Shown here: one piece after another, positions 1-7,215 of the stretch
How the letters are laid out: every line of letters begins with the position of its first letter
How positions within the stretch are numbered: the first letter of the stretch is position 1
DNA from: Acidobacteriota bacterium
GTDB lineage: Bacteria; Acidobacteriota; Terriglobia; Acidiferrales; UBA7541
DNA: 12,825 bases
NCBI GenBank assembly: GCA_003224135.1
Contig: QHYO01000326.1
Coordinates: 2,527-15,351, forward strand
Reading direction: 5' to 3'
Notes under the pieces: model-generated
The model's database searches: none
What the model saw: the letters and a program-made list of their open reading frames with translations, nothing else
Told to the model about the DNA's origin: nothing
Translations under genes and position numbers: made by a program

Positions 1-289
1 AATATTCGGGATTTTTCGCAAAGCTTGCGCCTGCCGAATGCTCGATGCCCTGGTCCACTGGCAAAATCGAAAGATAACCGGTGCCGCTGAGCCGCCCGGT
101 GTGGAACATGCGATGCAGGCTGGCCAGCACGCGCGGGTTGCGATCGGATACGGCCCAGATGCGGTCCAGAAAATCCGGACCGGGCAAGTGCAAGTGGTCT
201 TTCGAAATCTTCGGGGACTTGAACCCGAGCAGGGAATCCGCCTTCGTTCCCAGGTAGGTTTGAATAGAGCTAGTTGTTGCAGTGGCCAT
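1..289 (-). CDS. fbaB: Class I fructose-bisphosphate aldolase, FbaB/DhnA type (3' end beyond window)
   Basis: Only the first 96 residues are in the window; the gene runs off the left edge. The enzyme cleaves fructose 1,6-bisphosphate to dihydroxyacetone phosphate and glyceraldehyde 3-phosphate through a Schiff base, in the cytoplasm. The visible part matches the N-terminus of E. coli FbaB as I remember it: an LPGPDFLDR stretch at about residues 35-43, [18 protein letters not shown] at about 64-81, then IEHSAGASF. The catalytic lysine lies downstream and cannot be checked. The start is ATG at 289, with AGGAG about 11 bases upstream. It follows pgl by 68 bases and is the last visible gene of the pentose phosphate cluster, where it would join triose and hexose phosphate pools. 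The 68-base gap holds two palindromes, listed separately. The family call is firm. Confidence 0.9.
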   Translation of the reverse strand, partial: MATATTSSIQTYLGTKADSLLGFKSPKISKDHLHLPGPDFLDRIWAVSDRNPRVLASLHRMFHTGRLSGTGYLSILPVDQGIEHSAGASFAKNPEY

Positions 290-313
290 TTGCTTACTTT
301 CTCCTCGTCTTGA

Positions 314-356
314 GACCGCAAAGCGGTCAGTTTCAGACATGACCGCTAAGCGATCA
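314..356. repeat. Two near-identical palindromes between pgl and the aldolase gene
   Basis: On the plus strand, gaccgc-aaa-gcggtc (314-328) is a perfect six-base stem with a three-base loop. A second copy, tgaccgc-taa-gcgatca (340-356), forms a seven-pair stem with one G-T pair on the transcribed strand. The two copies are about 27 bases apart. On the minus-strand RNA, the 3' arm of the upstream copy (GCGGTCA, 346-340) is also a perfect complement of the 5' arm of the downstream copy (TGACCGC, 329-323). Either two small hairpins or one central hairpin with a 10-base loop could therefore form. No U-run follows, so this does not look like an intrinsic terminator. It could be a paired operator, an RNA-processing or stabilising element, or a switch ahead of the aldolase ribosome-binding site. 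Confidence 0.6.
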
Positions 357-357
357 A

Positions 358-1122
358 TTACTTCAGAATTCTTTTCGAGAGCATTGATCCCGCTGCTTCA
401 TCCACCAGCCACGATACGTTCCCGTTCGCCGGCTGAATCATTTGCGCAGGCAGTTGGTCCGGCTCGTGTGGGCCTTCGAGCACCGATTTCAACGCGCATG
501 CTTTGTCGGCGCCAGTGATCATAAAGATCACGTTTGCCGCGTTGTTTGCCGCCGGAGTCGTCAGCGTCACCCGGTCAGCGCAAAGCTTGCCGACCCAATT
601 GCTCGTCACGATTCGCCGCGTTTCGTTCAGAGCTTTCGTGCCCGGAAACAATGACAGCGTATGCCCTTCGCTGCCCATGCCGAGCAAAATCAAATCGAAC
701 CGCGGAAACGCGCCGGCTGGCAAACCAAATTCTCGCCGAATCACCTCTTCGTACTCTGCAGCCGCTTGCGCCGTATCAGGATACTCCCCTTTGATGCGAT
801 GAACCTGATCGGGACGCAACGGCACTTTGGAGAGCATTGCGTCCGTGGCCATCTGAAAATTGCTGTCAGCCTGGCCCGGTCCCACGTGCCGCTCGTCTCC
901 AAAGAACACCTTTATTTTATCCCAGGGTAGGGAATTGCGCAGCGAAGGATGTTCAGCGAGCAGCGCGTATAGCACCTTGGGAGTCGAACCGCCAGACAGT
1001 GCTATGGTGAACGCCCCGCGCGCTGCGACCGCGTCACCGGCGATGCGCACGACGTCGGCAGCCGCGCGGCGCGCGATCTCCATCCCATTGGCAAACAATT
1101 CTACGGTTCGACTCGCCAGCAA
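358..1122 (-). CDS. pgl: 6-phosphogluconolactonase (DevB/Pgl family)
   Basis: This enzyme hydrolyses 6-phosphoglucono-1,5-lactone, the product of Zwf, to 6-phosphogluconate; it is the second step of the oxidative pentose phosphate pathway. The 254-residue length is normal. Family motifs are visible: [10 protein letters not shown] (40-49), VFFGDERHV (72-80) with SNF (87-89), [16 protein letters not shown] (146-161) and [12 protein letters not shown] (184-195). In the third motif the common DGH is EGH, a mild change. The start is taken as TTG at 1122 because GAGGA lies six bases upstream and the N-terminal helix ([15 protein letters not shown]) is needed by the fold. The next ATG, at 1083, would remove it. 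The gene follows zwf after 30 bases and precedes the aldolase, consistent with one operon. Confidence 0.93.
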   Translation of the reverse strand: MLASRTVELFANGMEIARRAAADVVRIAGDAVAARGAFTIALSGGSTPKVLYALLAEHPSLRNSLPWDKIKVFFGDERHVGPGQADSNFQMATDAMLSKVPLRPDQVHRIKGEYPDTAQAAAEYEEVIRREFGLPAGAFPRFDLILLGMGSEGHTLSLFPGTKALNETRRIVTSNWVGKLCADRVTLTTPAANNAANVIFMITGADKACALKSVLEGPHEPDQLPAQMIQPANGNVSWLVDEAAGSMLSKRILK

Positions 1123-1128
1123 AACACA

Positions 1129-1133
1129 TCCTC
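1129..1133 (-). promoter_or_regulatory. Ribosome-binding site deciding a TTG start for pgl
   Basis: On the minus strand GAGGA lies six bases before the TTG at 1122. No ATG in the pgl frame lies near it until codon 14, so this site is the main reason to accept TTG. A nearby ATG is in another frame. Confidence 0.55.
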
Positions 1134-1152
1134 GGCTCTAAACCCTCATGCC

Positions 1153-2712
1153 CTACGATACTGCGGCAGGGATTTTCGCGCCAAATTCTTCCGCCTCAAT
1201 GTCACGCCACGCGCGGCCGTCTCGTTCCAGCAAATCGTCGACTTCCTTCGGGCCCCACGAACCTGCGGGATAATTTGGGAATCCACGCGCCGGCAGGGCT
1301 TTCCAGACGTCCAACAACGGTTGAATCACGCTCCACCCGGCTTCGACCATGTCCGCGCGCTGAAAGAGCGTGGCGTCGCCGACCATGCAATCGTAAAGCA
1401 GGCGCTCATAACCCGTGCTGTGCGACGTCCCAAAATCACGAGAGTAGTCGAAATCCATGTTCACAAGTCCGAGCTTCATCACCGAGCCAGGAATCTTCGC
1501 GCCAAAACGCAGAGAGATCCCCTCGTCCGGCTGGATGTGAATGACGAGCTGGTTTGTGCGCGGATCTTTGATCGGAGTCTTACGGAACAACATAAACGGC
1601 GCGCGGCGGAAGTGGATCGCAATTTCGGTTACACGCTTGGCCAGCCGTTTGCCGGTGCGAAGATAAAACGGCACATCGCCCCAACGCCAGTTATCGATTT
1701 TCAGCTTCAGCGCGACAAAAGTTTCCGTGTTGGAGTTGGGCGCGACATTCGGCTCGCTGCGATAGGCGGGAAAAGGTTGCCCGTCGATCACCCCTTCGCC
1801 GTACTGGCCGCGCACCATGTTCTGCAAAACTTCCTCCGGTGTCGGCATTTGAATCGCATGCAGGATTTCGGCTTGTTTGTCACGCACCGCGTCGGCTTCG
1901 AAAGAAATCGGCGGCTCCATGGCCGTCAGAGTCAGGAGTTGAAAAAGATGATTCGGCACCATGTCGCGCAGCGCGCCTGCCGTCTCGTAAAACGCTCCAC
2001 GGTGTTCCACACCGACCGTTTCAGCCGCGGTGATCTGCACGTGGTCGATGTAGGTGCGGTTCCAGAGTGGTTCGATGATGCTGTTTGCGAACCGGAACAC
2101 CATCACGTTCTGAACGGTTTCTTTACCGAGGTAGTGGTCGATACGGTAGATCTGCTTTTCGCTCAGGATCTCTTTCAGCTCTTTGTTCAGCTGAATCGCT
2201 GACTCTAGGTCGTGCCCAAAGGGCTTTTCGACGATCACGCGAGTCCAGTTTAGGTTTGTTTCCTGGGTGAGACCCGCTTCGCCGAGTTTCCTGACGATGG
2301 GCGAAAAAAACTTCGGCGCCACAGCAAGATAGTGGAAGCGGTTGCCCTGCGTGCTGTGATTTTTCTCAACAGCAATGATTTGATCTTTCAGCCGCTGGTA
2401 GGCGGCGGAATCGCCGAAATCGCCCTGGACGTAGTAAATTCTTTCGACGAACCACTTCCACAATTCATCGTTCAGCGATGAAGGCGCAAATTCCTTCATC
2501 TCCGCCGTTAGCTTGTCGCGAAACGCCTCCGTCGTCATCTGGTCAAAGGAAAAGCCGATGATCGCGAATTGCTGCGAGAGCAAACCCTCCTGCGCAAGAT
2601 TCGCGAGAGCGGGAAGGAGTTTTCGTTTGGTCAGGTCACCGCTGGCGCCGAAAATCACCATGACGCAGGGTGAAGCTTTTTGCTGGACTTCATTGGGGTG
2701 CAGGGTCGGCAT
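1153..2712 (-). CDS. zwf: Glucose-6-phosphate 1-dehydrogenase
   Basis: Zwf oxidises glucose 6-phosphate to 6-phosphogluconolactone and reduces NAD(P)+, the committed step of the oxidative pentose phosphate pathway. The protein is 519 residues, slightly longer than the E. coli enzyme. The N-terminal Rossmann dinucleotide motif [12 protein letters not shown] spans about 21-32. VEKPFG follows at 161-166, and the active-site signature RIDHYLGKE is at 190-198 with the substrate-binding His193 and Lys197. The C-terminal region shows the usual YERLLYD and [16 protein letters not shown] stretches. The start is ATG at 2712, with only a weak GGGA before it. The gene follows gnd by 44 bases; that gap has a small GCGGC-CAT-GCCGC hairpin (2738-2750) of unknown value. 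It precedes pgl by 30 bases. Confidence 0.97.
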   Translation of the reverse strand: MPTLHPNEVQQKASPCVMVIFGASGDLTKRKLLPALANLAQEGLLSQQFAIIGFSFDQMTTEAFRDKLTAEMKEFAPSSLNDELWKWFVERIYYVQGDFGDSAAYQRLKDQIIAVEKNHSTQGNRFHYLAVAPKFFSPIVRKLGEAGLTQETNLNWTRVIVEKPFGHDLESAIQLNKELKEILSEKQIYRIDHYLGKETVQNVMVFRFANSIIEPLWNRTYIDHVQITAAETVGVEHRGAFYETAGALRDMVPNHLFQLLTLTAMEPPISFEADAVRDKQAEILHAIQMPTPEEVLQNMVRGQYGEGVIDGQPFPAYRSEPNVAPNSNTETFVALKLKIDNWRWGDVPFYLRTGKRLAKRVTEIAIHFRRAPFMLFRKTPIKDPRTNQLVIHIQPDEGISLRFGAKIPGSVMKLGLVNMDFDYSRDFGTSHSTGYERLLYDCMVGDATLFQRADMVEAGWSVIQPLLDVWKALPARGFPNYPAGSWGPKEVDDLLERDGRAWRDIEAEEFGAKIPAAVS

Positions 2713-2756
2713 TCGGTTTTCCCAAGGAGAATTCGCCGCGGCATGGCCGCAAACGT

Positions 2757-3776
2757 TTAGTGGCCTGATTTCTTCTCGACGTGCCCGCCAAACTGGAAGC
2801 GCATCGCGGAGAGAATTTTGCCGGCAAAATCATCTTCACCGCGCGAGGTGAAACGCTGATAGAGAGATGCGCTGAGCACAGGAGCTGGCGTGGTGGATTC
2901 GATCGCTGCGAGAATTGTCCAGCGTCCTTCGCCGGAATCCGAAACTCTGCCGGAGAAACGCTCAAGCGCGGGTTGTTCGAGAAAAGAAATAGCAGTTAAG
3001 TCGAGAAGCCACGACGCCACAACGCTTCCGCGCCGCCAGACTTCCGCCACATCTGCGAGATTGAAATCGTATTGATAATGTTCAGGCTCACGTAGTGGCG
3101 TGGTTTCGGCGTCCGTCTCGCGATGCTGTTTGCCGACGTTGGCATGCTTCAAAATATTGAAGCCCTCCGCGTACGCGGCCATCAATCCGTATTCGATGCC
3201 ATTGTGAATCATCTTCACAAAGTGACCCGCACCGTTTGGACCGCAATGCAAATATCCTTCTTCGGCGGTTCCTGTGGCTTTTTCGCGTCCCGGCGTGCGC
3301 TCGATAGAGCCGCGTCCCGGCGCTAACGTCTTGAAAATTGGATCGAGACGCTTCACGACTTCGTTTTCCCCGCCGATCATCTGGCAATAGCCGCGGTCGA
3401 GTCCCCACACGCCGCCGCTGGTGCCGACATCGACGTAGTGAAGGCCCTTCGCCTGAAGCTCCTTCGCGCGGCGAATGTCGTCAATGTAGTAGGAGTTGCC
3501 CCCGTCAATTAGAATGTCGCCAGACTCGAGTTTCGGCACGAGTTCATGGATCATTCGATCGACTACTCCGGCCGGCACCATCAGCCAGATCGCGCGTGGC
3601 TTCTGCAATTTCTGCACGAAGTCGTCGAGAGAGTTCGTGCCCGTTGCACCTTCGCCGGAAAGTTGCTTCACGCTTTCCGGGCTGCGGTCATACACGACAC
3701 AAGTGTGGCCATTTTTCTGAAGGCGCCGCACCATATTGGCACCCATACGCCCCAGACCGATCATTCCCAGTTGCAT
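2757..3776 (-). CDS. gnd: 6-phosphogluconate dehydrogenase, decarboxylating, short form
   Basis: This enzyme oxidatively decarboxylates 6-phosphogluconate to ribulose 5-phosphate, the third oxidative step of the pathway. At 339 residues it belongs to the short class (about 300-340 residues) rather than the classic 470-residue E. coli Gnd. Visible motifs are the N-terminal GLGRMGANM (7-15), VPAG (67-70), DGGNSYYID (91-99), [10 protein letters not shown] (117-126), and [12 protein letters not shown] (185-196) with the proposed catalytic Lys188. The second Rossmann strand ends in an aspartate (VVYDRS, 27-32), which usually favours NAD+ over NADP+, although the following Arg31 makes this uncertain. 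The ATG at 3776 has GGGGAG about eight bases upstream. It lies 58 bases after pgi and 44 before zwf. Confidence 0.94.
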   Translation of the reverse strand: MQLGMIGLGRMGANMVRRLQKNGHTCVVYDRSPESVKQLSGEGATGTNSLDDFVQKLQKPRAIWLMVPAGVVDRMIHELVPKLESGDILIDGGNSYYIDDIRRAKELQAKGLHYVDVGTSGGVWGLDRGYCQMIGGENEVVKRLDPIFKTLAPGRGSIERTPGREKATGTAEEGYLHCGPNGAGHFVKMIHNGIEYGLMAAYAEGFNILKHANVGKQHRETDAETTPLREPEHYQYDFNLADVAEVWRRGSVVASWLLDLTAISFLEQPALERFSGRVSDSGEGRWTILAAIESTTPAPVLSASLYQRFTSRGEDDFAGKILSAMRFQFGGHVEKKSGH

Positions 3777-3834
3777 TCCGTCTGCTCCCCTGAATCAAAT
3801 TGTAAAAAGAAATCCCGGCGCAGCGAAAAATCGA

Positions 3835-5469
3835 CTACAAGGCCTGCGTTACGGCTTTTGCGAGCGCATTCAAGCCTGACTTCAGATTTTTTCCCAGGTG
3901 CACGCGCAGCGCACGGCGCCCGCGTTCGGCCAGTACCGCGAAGTCTCCGCGCGCTTGCGCTGCTTTGACGACGCCGAAAGTATATTTCTGGCCCGGCACC
4001 GCGAGATCGGATCGCGGGCCGAAGCCGAGGCAAGTGGCGACTCTCTTCAGATCGCGCACGGAGTGCCGGATAGCCTGCAGCGCCTTTTCGTTTTCAGCGC
4101 TCATTGGAATGTAGCCAAGAACGGCAAAGTAGTCGCCGACGCCAATTCGCGAAAGATGCGACTTCAGAACGTCAGCTAAAGTGTTTCCGCCGGAAAGTGC
4201 GGCGGTATTTTTCTCGTCGGCAAAAAGTCTGCCATCTTTCGAAGTGAAGAACGGCGATTCCGCGGGCAGGCTTCCCGTGGATTCATACTGGCTGGTCAGT
4301 TTTTTCGTTTCGATTTTGCTGGCCTCGACGTCAGGCTGGTTGAATGCATTGATGCCGATGATCGAGCCTGCGACGGCGGTCGCGATTTCCCAGCGGAAAA
4401 ATTCCTGGCCGAGCGTGTATACATTCGGCAACGTGATTCGAATAACGGGATGACCGGCCTTTTCGAGCGCCGCAACGGCCGCATCCTGCGCCTTATTTGT
4501 TTTGTTCGCGAGCTGAAGATACGCGAAAACGCGGTCGCTTCCGTACGTTTCGGGCTTAGCGAGTTTCTCGCGGTCCACAGGAATAATTCCTTTGCCAATT
4601 TTGCCCGTCGATTCGGCAATCAGTTGTTCAAGCCATGCGCCGAGATCAAAAATTCCGGGCGAAGTGATGATGGTAATTTTGTCGCGGCCGTGATTCGCCG
4701 CTACGCCGAGAATTGTCCCAAGGATCACGCCCGGATTTGCGTCTGCTGCGGAATTCGCGCCGCATGCCTTCACCATTTCGTGCGTGCTTTTCAGGAACTT
4801 GCCAACATCCAAACCCATCGCGGCGGCGGGAACCATACCGAAATTCGAAAGTGCGGAGTAGCGTCCACCGATGCTCGGAACACCCGCAAAAATCTTCCAG
4901 AACTTGTCGGTCTCCGCAACTTGCTGCATTTTGGAGCCTGGGTCGGTCACTGCGATGAAGCGGCTGCCAACAAGCTTTTCGCCGACGGCTTTCTTCACGC
5001 GCTCGAAGAAATATTGCTTGAAAATATTCGGCTCAAGCGTGCTGCCCGATTTGCTGGACACGATGCATAGAGTCTTTTTGAGATCGAGCTTCTGCTCGAT
5101 TGCTTTGATTTGCACCGGATCCGTCGAGTCCAGCACATGAAGTTCGGGAAAACCGGCCACCTTTCCGAACGTCATGCGCAGCACTTCGGGACACAGACTT
5201 GATCCGCCCATGCCCAGCAGCAGAACGTGCTTGAACTTCGCCTTTTTTACTTCTGCGGAAAATCGTTTCAAGATGTCGAGGTTTGCAGGCTGCTCGTCCG
5301 TGATCGTCAACCAGCCAAGCCAGTTACTCTCGTCCGTGTTGCTCCACAGGGAGGCATCTTTCTGCCACAGCCGCGCGACTTTGTTGTTTTTCCCCCAGTC
5401 GTCCAGCGAAGCGTCGACCGCAGCTTTCAATTCTTTCGGCAGTTTGTGGGCCAGGCGGTTTACGCTCAC
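3835..5469 (-). CDS. pgi: Glucose-6-phosphate isomerase, similar to the Pgi half of Tal-Pgi fusions; C-terminal block missing
   Basis: The enzyme interconverts glucose 6-phosphate and fructose 6-phosphate, linking glycolysis to the pentose phosphate pathway. It has 544 residues with two sugar-isomerase (SIS) domains. Motifs include LLGMGGSS (84-91), SSKSGSTLEP (138-147), GGRYSALSNFG (201-211), LEQLIAESTGK (280-290) and INAFNQPDVEASK (373-385). These resemble the C-terminal half of bifunctional transaldolase/phosphoglucose isomerases more than E. coli Pgi. After ATCLGFGPR (478-486) the protein jumps straight to SDLAVPGQKYTFGVVKAA. From memory, relatives carry about 25 more residues here, including LHSTGQ and KGGP. 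The start is GTG at 5469, overlapping the tal stop by four bases. A stop sits immediately upstream in the same frame, so no earlier start is possible. Translation is probably coupled to tal. Confidence 0.9.
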   Translation of the reverse strand: MSVNRLAHKLPKELKAAVDASLDDWGKNNKVARLWQKDASLWSNTDESNWLGWLTITDEQPANLDILKRFSAEVKKAKFKHVLLLGMGGSSLCPEVLRMTFGKVAGFPELHVLDSTDPVQIKAIEQKLDLKKTLCIVSSKSGSTLEPNIFKQYFFERVKKAVGEKLVGSRFIAVTDPGSKMQQVAETDKFWKIFAGVPSIGGRYSALSNFGMVPAAAMGLDVGKFLKSTHEMVKACGANSAADANPGVILGTILGVAANHGRDKITIITSPGIFDLGAWLEQLIAESTGKIGKGIIPVDREKLAKPETYGSDRVFAYLQLANKTNKAQDAAVAALEKAGHPVIRITLPNVYTLGQEFFRWEIATAVAGSIIGINAFNQPDVEASKIETKKLTSQYESTGSLPAESPFFTSKDGRLFADEKNTAALSGGNTLADVLKSHLSRIGVGDYFAVLGYIPMSAENEKALQAIRHSVRDLKRVATCLGFGPRSDLAVPGQKYTFGVVKAAQARGDFAVLAERGRRALRVHLGKNLKSGLNALAKAVTQAL

Positions 5470-6635
5470 TCACGCACCCCGGCATGCTTCTCGACGGCTG
5501 CGATCAATTGTTTAAAGGCGTCCGCAAAGAGCTTCACGCCGTCCACCACAAGTTTTTCGGTGACTTCCTTCATCGAAATCCCCGCGGCCTCGAGGTCCGT
5601 CATCGTCTTGTTCGCGCCTTCCACGTTTTCCGTCAGGCTGTCGCGCAATTTTCCGTGGTCCCGGAACGCGTCAAAGGTCGCCGGAGGAATTGTATCTACC
5701 GTGTCCGCACCGATCAGTTCTTCGACATAGAGCACGTCGCGATACTTTGGATTCTTGGTGCTCGTGCTCGCCCACAATAGCCGCTGCGTTTGCGCGCCTT
5801 TGCTTGCCAGAGCTTTCCACCGCGGTCCGCCGGCGAGTTCTTGATACTTGGCGTAGGTCCTGCGCGCGTTCGCGATCGCCACTTTGCCTTGCACGCTGCT
5901 GAGCAGTTCTTTCTTCTTGGCGTCGGTTTCCGTCTTCAACCTCGCATCGATTTGCCCGTCGATCAGCGTATCGATGCGGCTCACGAAGAAGCTTGCCACG
6001 CTCGCGATCTTGCTCACGTCTTGACCTTTCGCCATGCGCGCTTCGAGAGCAGCGATGTACGCTTCGGCCACCTGCTCGTACGCGGACTGCGCGAACAGCA
6101 GCGTGATATTGATGTTGATGCCGTCTTCCAGGAGTTGCCGAATCGCGGGAATACCTTCCTTTGTCGCCGGCACTTTCACCATCAAGTTTTCGCGGTTCAC
6201 GGTTTTCCAAAGCCGCCGCGCTTCCTCGAGCGTGCCCTGCGTGTCGTTTGCGAGCGTCGGCGACACTTCCAGACTGACGAAGCCGTCGCGCCTTTTCGTC
6301 TCGTCGTAGACACTGCGAAAAATATCCGTTGCCGTTTGCACGTCCCGAATCGCGATCCGTTCGTAAAGCCCCTTCGCATTCAGTGTTTTCGCTTCGGGCG
6401 CATTCAACAGATCGGCGTAGTCGTCGCTTCCCGTGATGGCCTTTTCAAAAATCGTCGGGTTGGAAGTCATGCCCCGCAGCCCGTCATTCGCGATCATCTT
6501 TTTCAGATCGCCGTTCAGCAGGATATTTCGCCGGATGTAATCGAGCCACGGAGACTGTCCGTAGGCGAGCAATCCCTTGAGTGGATTCCCACCTTGTACC
6601 GCGCTTGCGTTTGGCAGGGTTGTTGTCGTTGTCAT
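5466..6635 (-). CDS. tal: Transaldolase, similar to the Tal half of Tal-Pgi fusions
   Basis: Transaldolase moves a three-carbon dihydroxyacetone unit between sugar phosphates (sedoheptulose 7-phosphate plus glyceraldehyde 3-phosphate giving erythrose 4-phosphate plus fructose 6-phosphate). With this start it has 389 residues, the longer class found alone or fused to Pgi. Visible motifs are GQSPWLDYIRR (26-36), GMTSNPTIFEKAI (55-67), VSLEVSP (120-126), LMVKVPATKEGIPA (151-164) with the Schiff-base Lys154, INITLLFA (175-182) and ASFFVSRID (214-222). The ATG at 6635 is preferred over an upstream in-frame TTG at 6650 because AGGAG lies seven bases before the ATG and inside the longer reading. It starts 120 bases after rpiB and overlaps pgi by four bases. 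Confidence 0.95.
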   Translation of the reverse strand: MTTTTTLPNASAVQGGNPLKGLLAYGQSPWLDYIRRNILLNGDLKKMIANDGLRGMTSNPTIFEKAITGSDDYADLLNAPEAKTLNAKGLYERIAIRDVQTATDIFRSVYDETKRRDGFVSLEVSPTLANDTQGTLEEARRLWKTVNRENLMVKVPATKEGIPAIRQLLEDGININITLLFAQSAYEQVAEAYIAALEARMAKGQDVSKIASVASFFVSRIDTLIDGQIDARLKTETDAKKKELLSSVQGKVAIANARRTYAKYQELAGGPRWKALASKGAQTQRLLWASTSTKNPKYRDVLYVEELIGADTVDTIPPATFDAFRDHGKLRDSLTENVEGANKTMTDLEAAGISMKEVTEKLVVDGVKLFADAFKQLIAAVEKHAGVRE

Positions 6636-6755
6636 GATATTTCTCCTCAAATTCCGTTGTGGCCGGTACCGCTATTTCTATTGTACGCCCGCGTCGACGA
6701 CCGGACGTTACACCTGCGTAAAACCGATTCACTGACAATATTTTTAAAGGAATTC
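6636..6755 (-). promoter_or_regulatory. rpiB-tal gap with a possible promoter
   Basis: This 120-base gap is the second longest in the sugar-phosphate cluster. The minus strand has a -10-like TACAAT (6685-6680), 45 bases before the tal ATG. The hexamer 17 bases upstream of it (ACGTCC) is a poor -35. An eight-base palindrome CGTCGACG and a GGTACC palindrome lie nearby. No hairpin with a U-run was found, so readthrough from rpiB is likely. A separate promoter for tal-pgi-gnd-zwf-pgl is possible but weakly supported. Confidence 0.2.
6643..6647 (-). promoter_or_regulatory. Ribosome-binding site setting the tal start
   Basis: AGGAG on the minus strand lies seven bases before ATG 6635. It falls inside the extended frame that would begin at TTG 6650, so it selects the ATG. 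Confidence 0.75.
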
Positions 6756-7208
6756 TTACAGGACCCGTTTCTGCTCCAGAACTGCAATCTTCGCTAACCG
6801 CCGCTTATGCCGCTCTTCATTCGTAAATTGCGCTCCCAAAAACGCTTTTACAAGGTCTTCGGCGAGCTTTACTCCAATGATTCGCGAGCCAAGCACCAGC
6901 ACGTTCATATCATCGTGCTCGACGCCCTGATGCGCCGAATACGTATCGTGGCAAACCGCCGCGCGTATTCCCAGAAGCTTGTTCGCGGCAACACTCGCTC
7001 CAACTCCGCTCCCGCAGATCAAAACGCCACGCTCCGCTCTTCCATCGAGCACCGCCCGGCCCACCGCTTCCGCAAAATCCGGATAGTCCGATGGATTTTC
7101 GTTGAATGCGCCAACATCGAGCACGGCGTTACCCAGCCCGCGTAGCACGTCTCCCATCGCATTCTTCAATGCGAACCCAGCGTGGTCCGACCCAATCACG
7201 ATTTTCAT
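6756..7208 (-). CDS. rpiB: Ribose-5-phosphate isomerase B
   Basis: RpiB interconverts ribulose 5-phosphate and ribose 5-phosphate in the non-oxidative pentose phosphate pathway. The 150-residue length is typical of the RpiB/LacAB family. The N-terminus has IGSDHAGF (5-12) with the conserved Asp8-His9 pair. [10 protein letters not shown] follows at 41-50, then [13 protein letters not shown] (65-77) with the proposed catalytic Cys65, and [13 protein letters not shown] (97-109) with His98. The family often has CGTG at the cysteine; CGSG also occurs. The start is ATG at 7208, eight bases after the last base of the tkt stop codon. A longer in-frame reading from 7253 would overlap tkt and add an unrelated basic N-terminus, so it is rejected. 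Translation is probably coupled to tkt. Confidence 0.95.
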   Translation of the reverse strand: MKIVIGSDHAGFALKNAMGDVLRGLGNAVLDVGAFNENPSDYPDFAEAVGRAVLDGRAERGVLICGSGVGASVAANKLLGIRAAVCHDTYSAHQGVEHDDMNVLVLGSRIIGVKLAEDLVKAFLGAQFTNEERHKRRLAKIAVLEQKRVL

Positions 7209-7215
7209 CACCGGT

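Noticed and set aside
1321..2202. Long plus-strand open frame of 293 codons
   Set aside because: It lies wholly antisense to zwf, whose protein is unmistakable. The translation is rich in Arg and His with no recognisable domain, as expected for a shadow frame in GC-rich DNA.
2738..2750. Small hairpin between gnd and zwf as a terminator
   Set aside because: The five-pair stem has no following U-run and sits inside an otherwise collinear operon.
3799..3804. TACAAT on the minus strand as a -10 box for gnd
   Set aside because: The hexamer 17 bases upstream (TTCGCT) matches a -35 poorly, and the implied transcript start would leave only a very short leader. The gene spacing fits operon readthrough.
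5460..5475. Possible programmed -1 frameshift joining tal and pgi into one protein
   Set aside because: In the pgi frame a TGA stop lies directly before the GTG start, and no slippery heptamer was seen, so a fused product is unlikely. Coupled reinitiation at the four-base overlap is simpler.
5790..6797. Long plus-strand open frame of 335 codons
   Set aside because: It is antisense to tal and the end of rpiB, has no recognisable motif, and crosses the gap between them. It is best explained as a codon-bias shadow.
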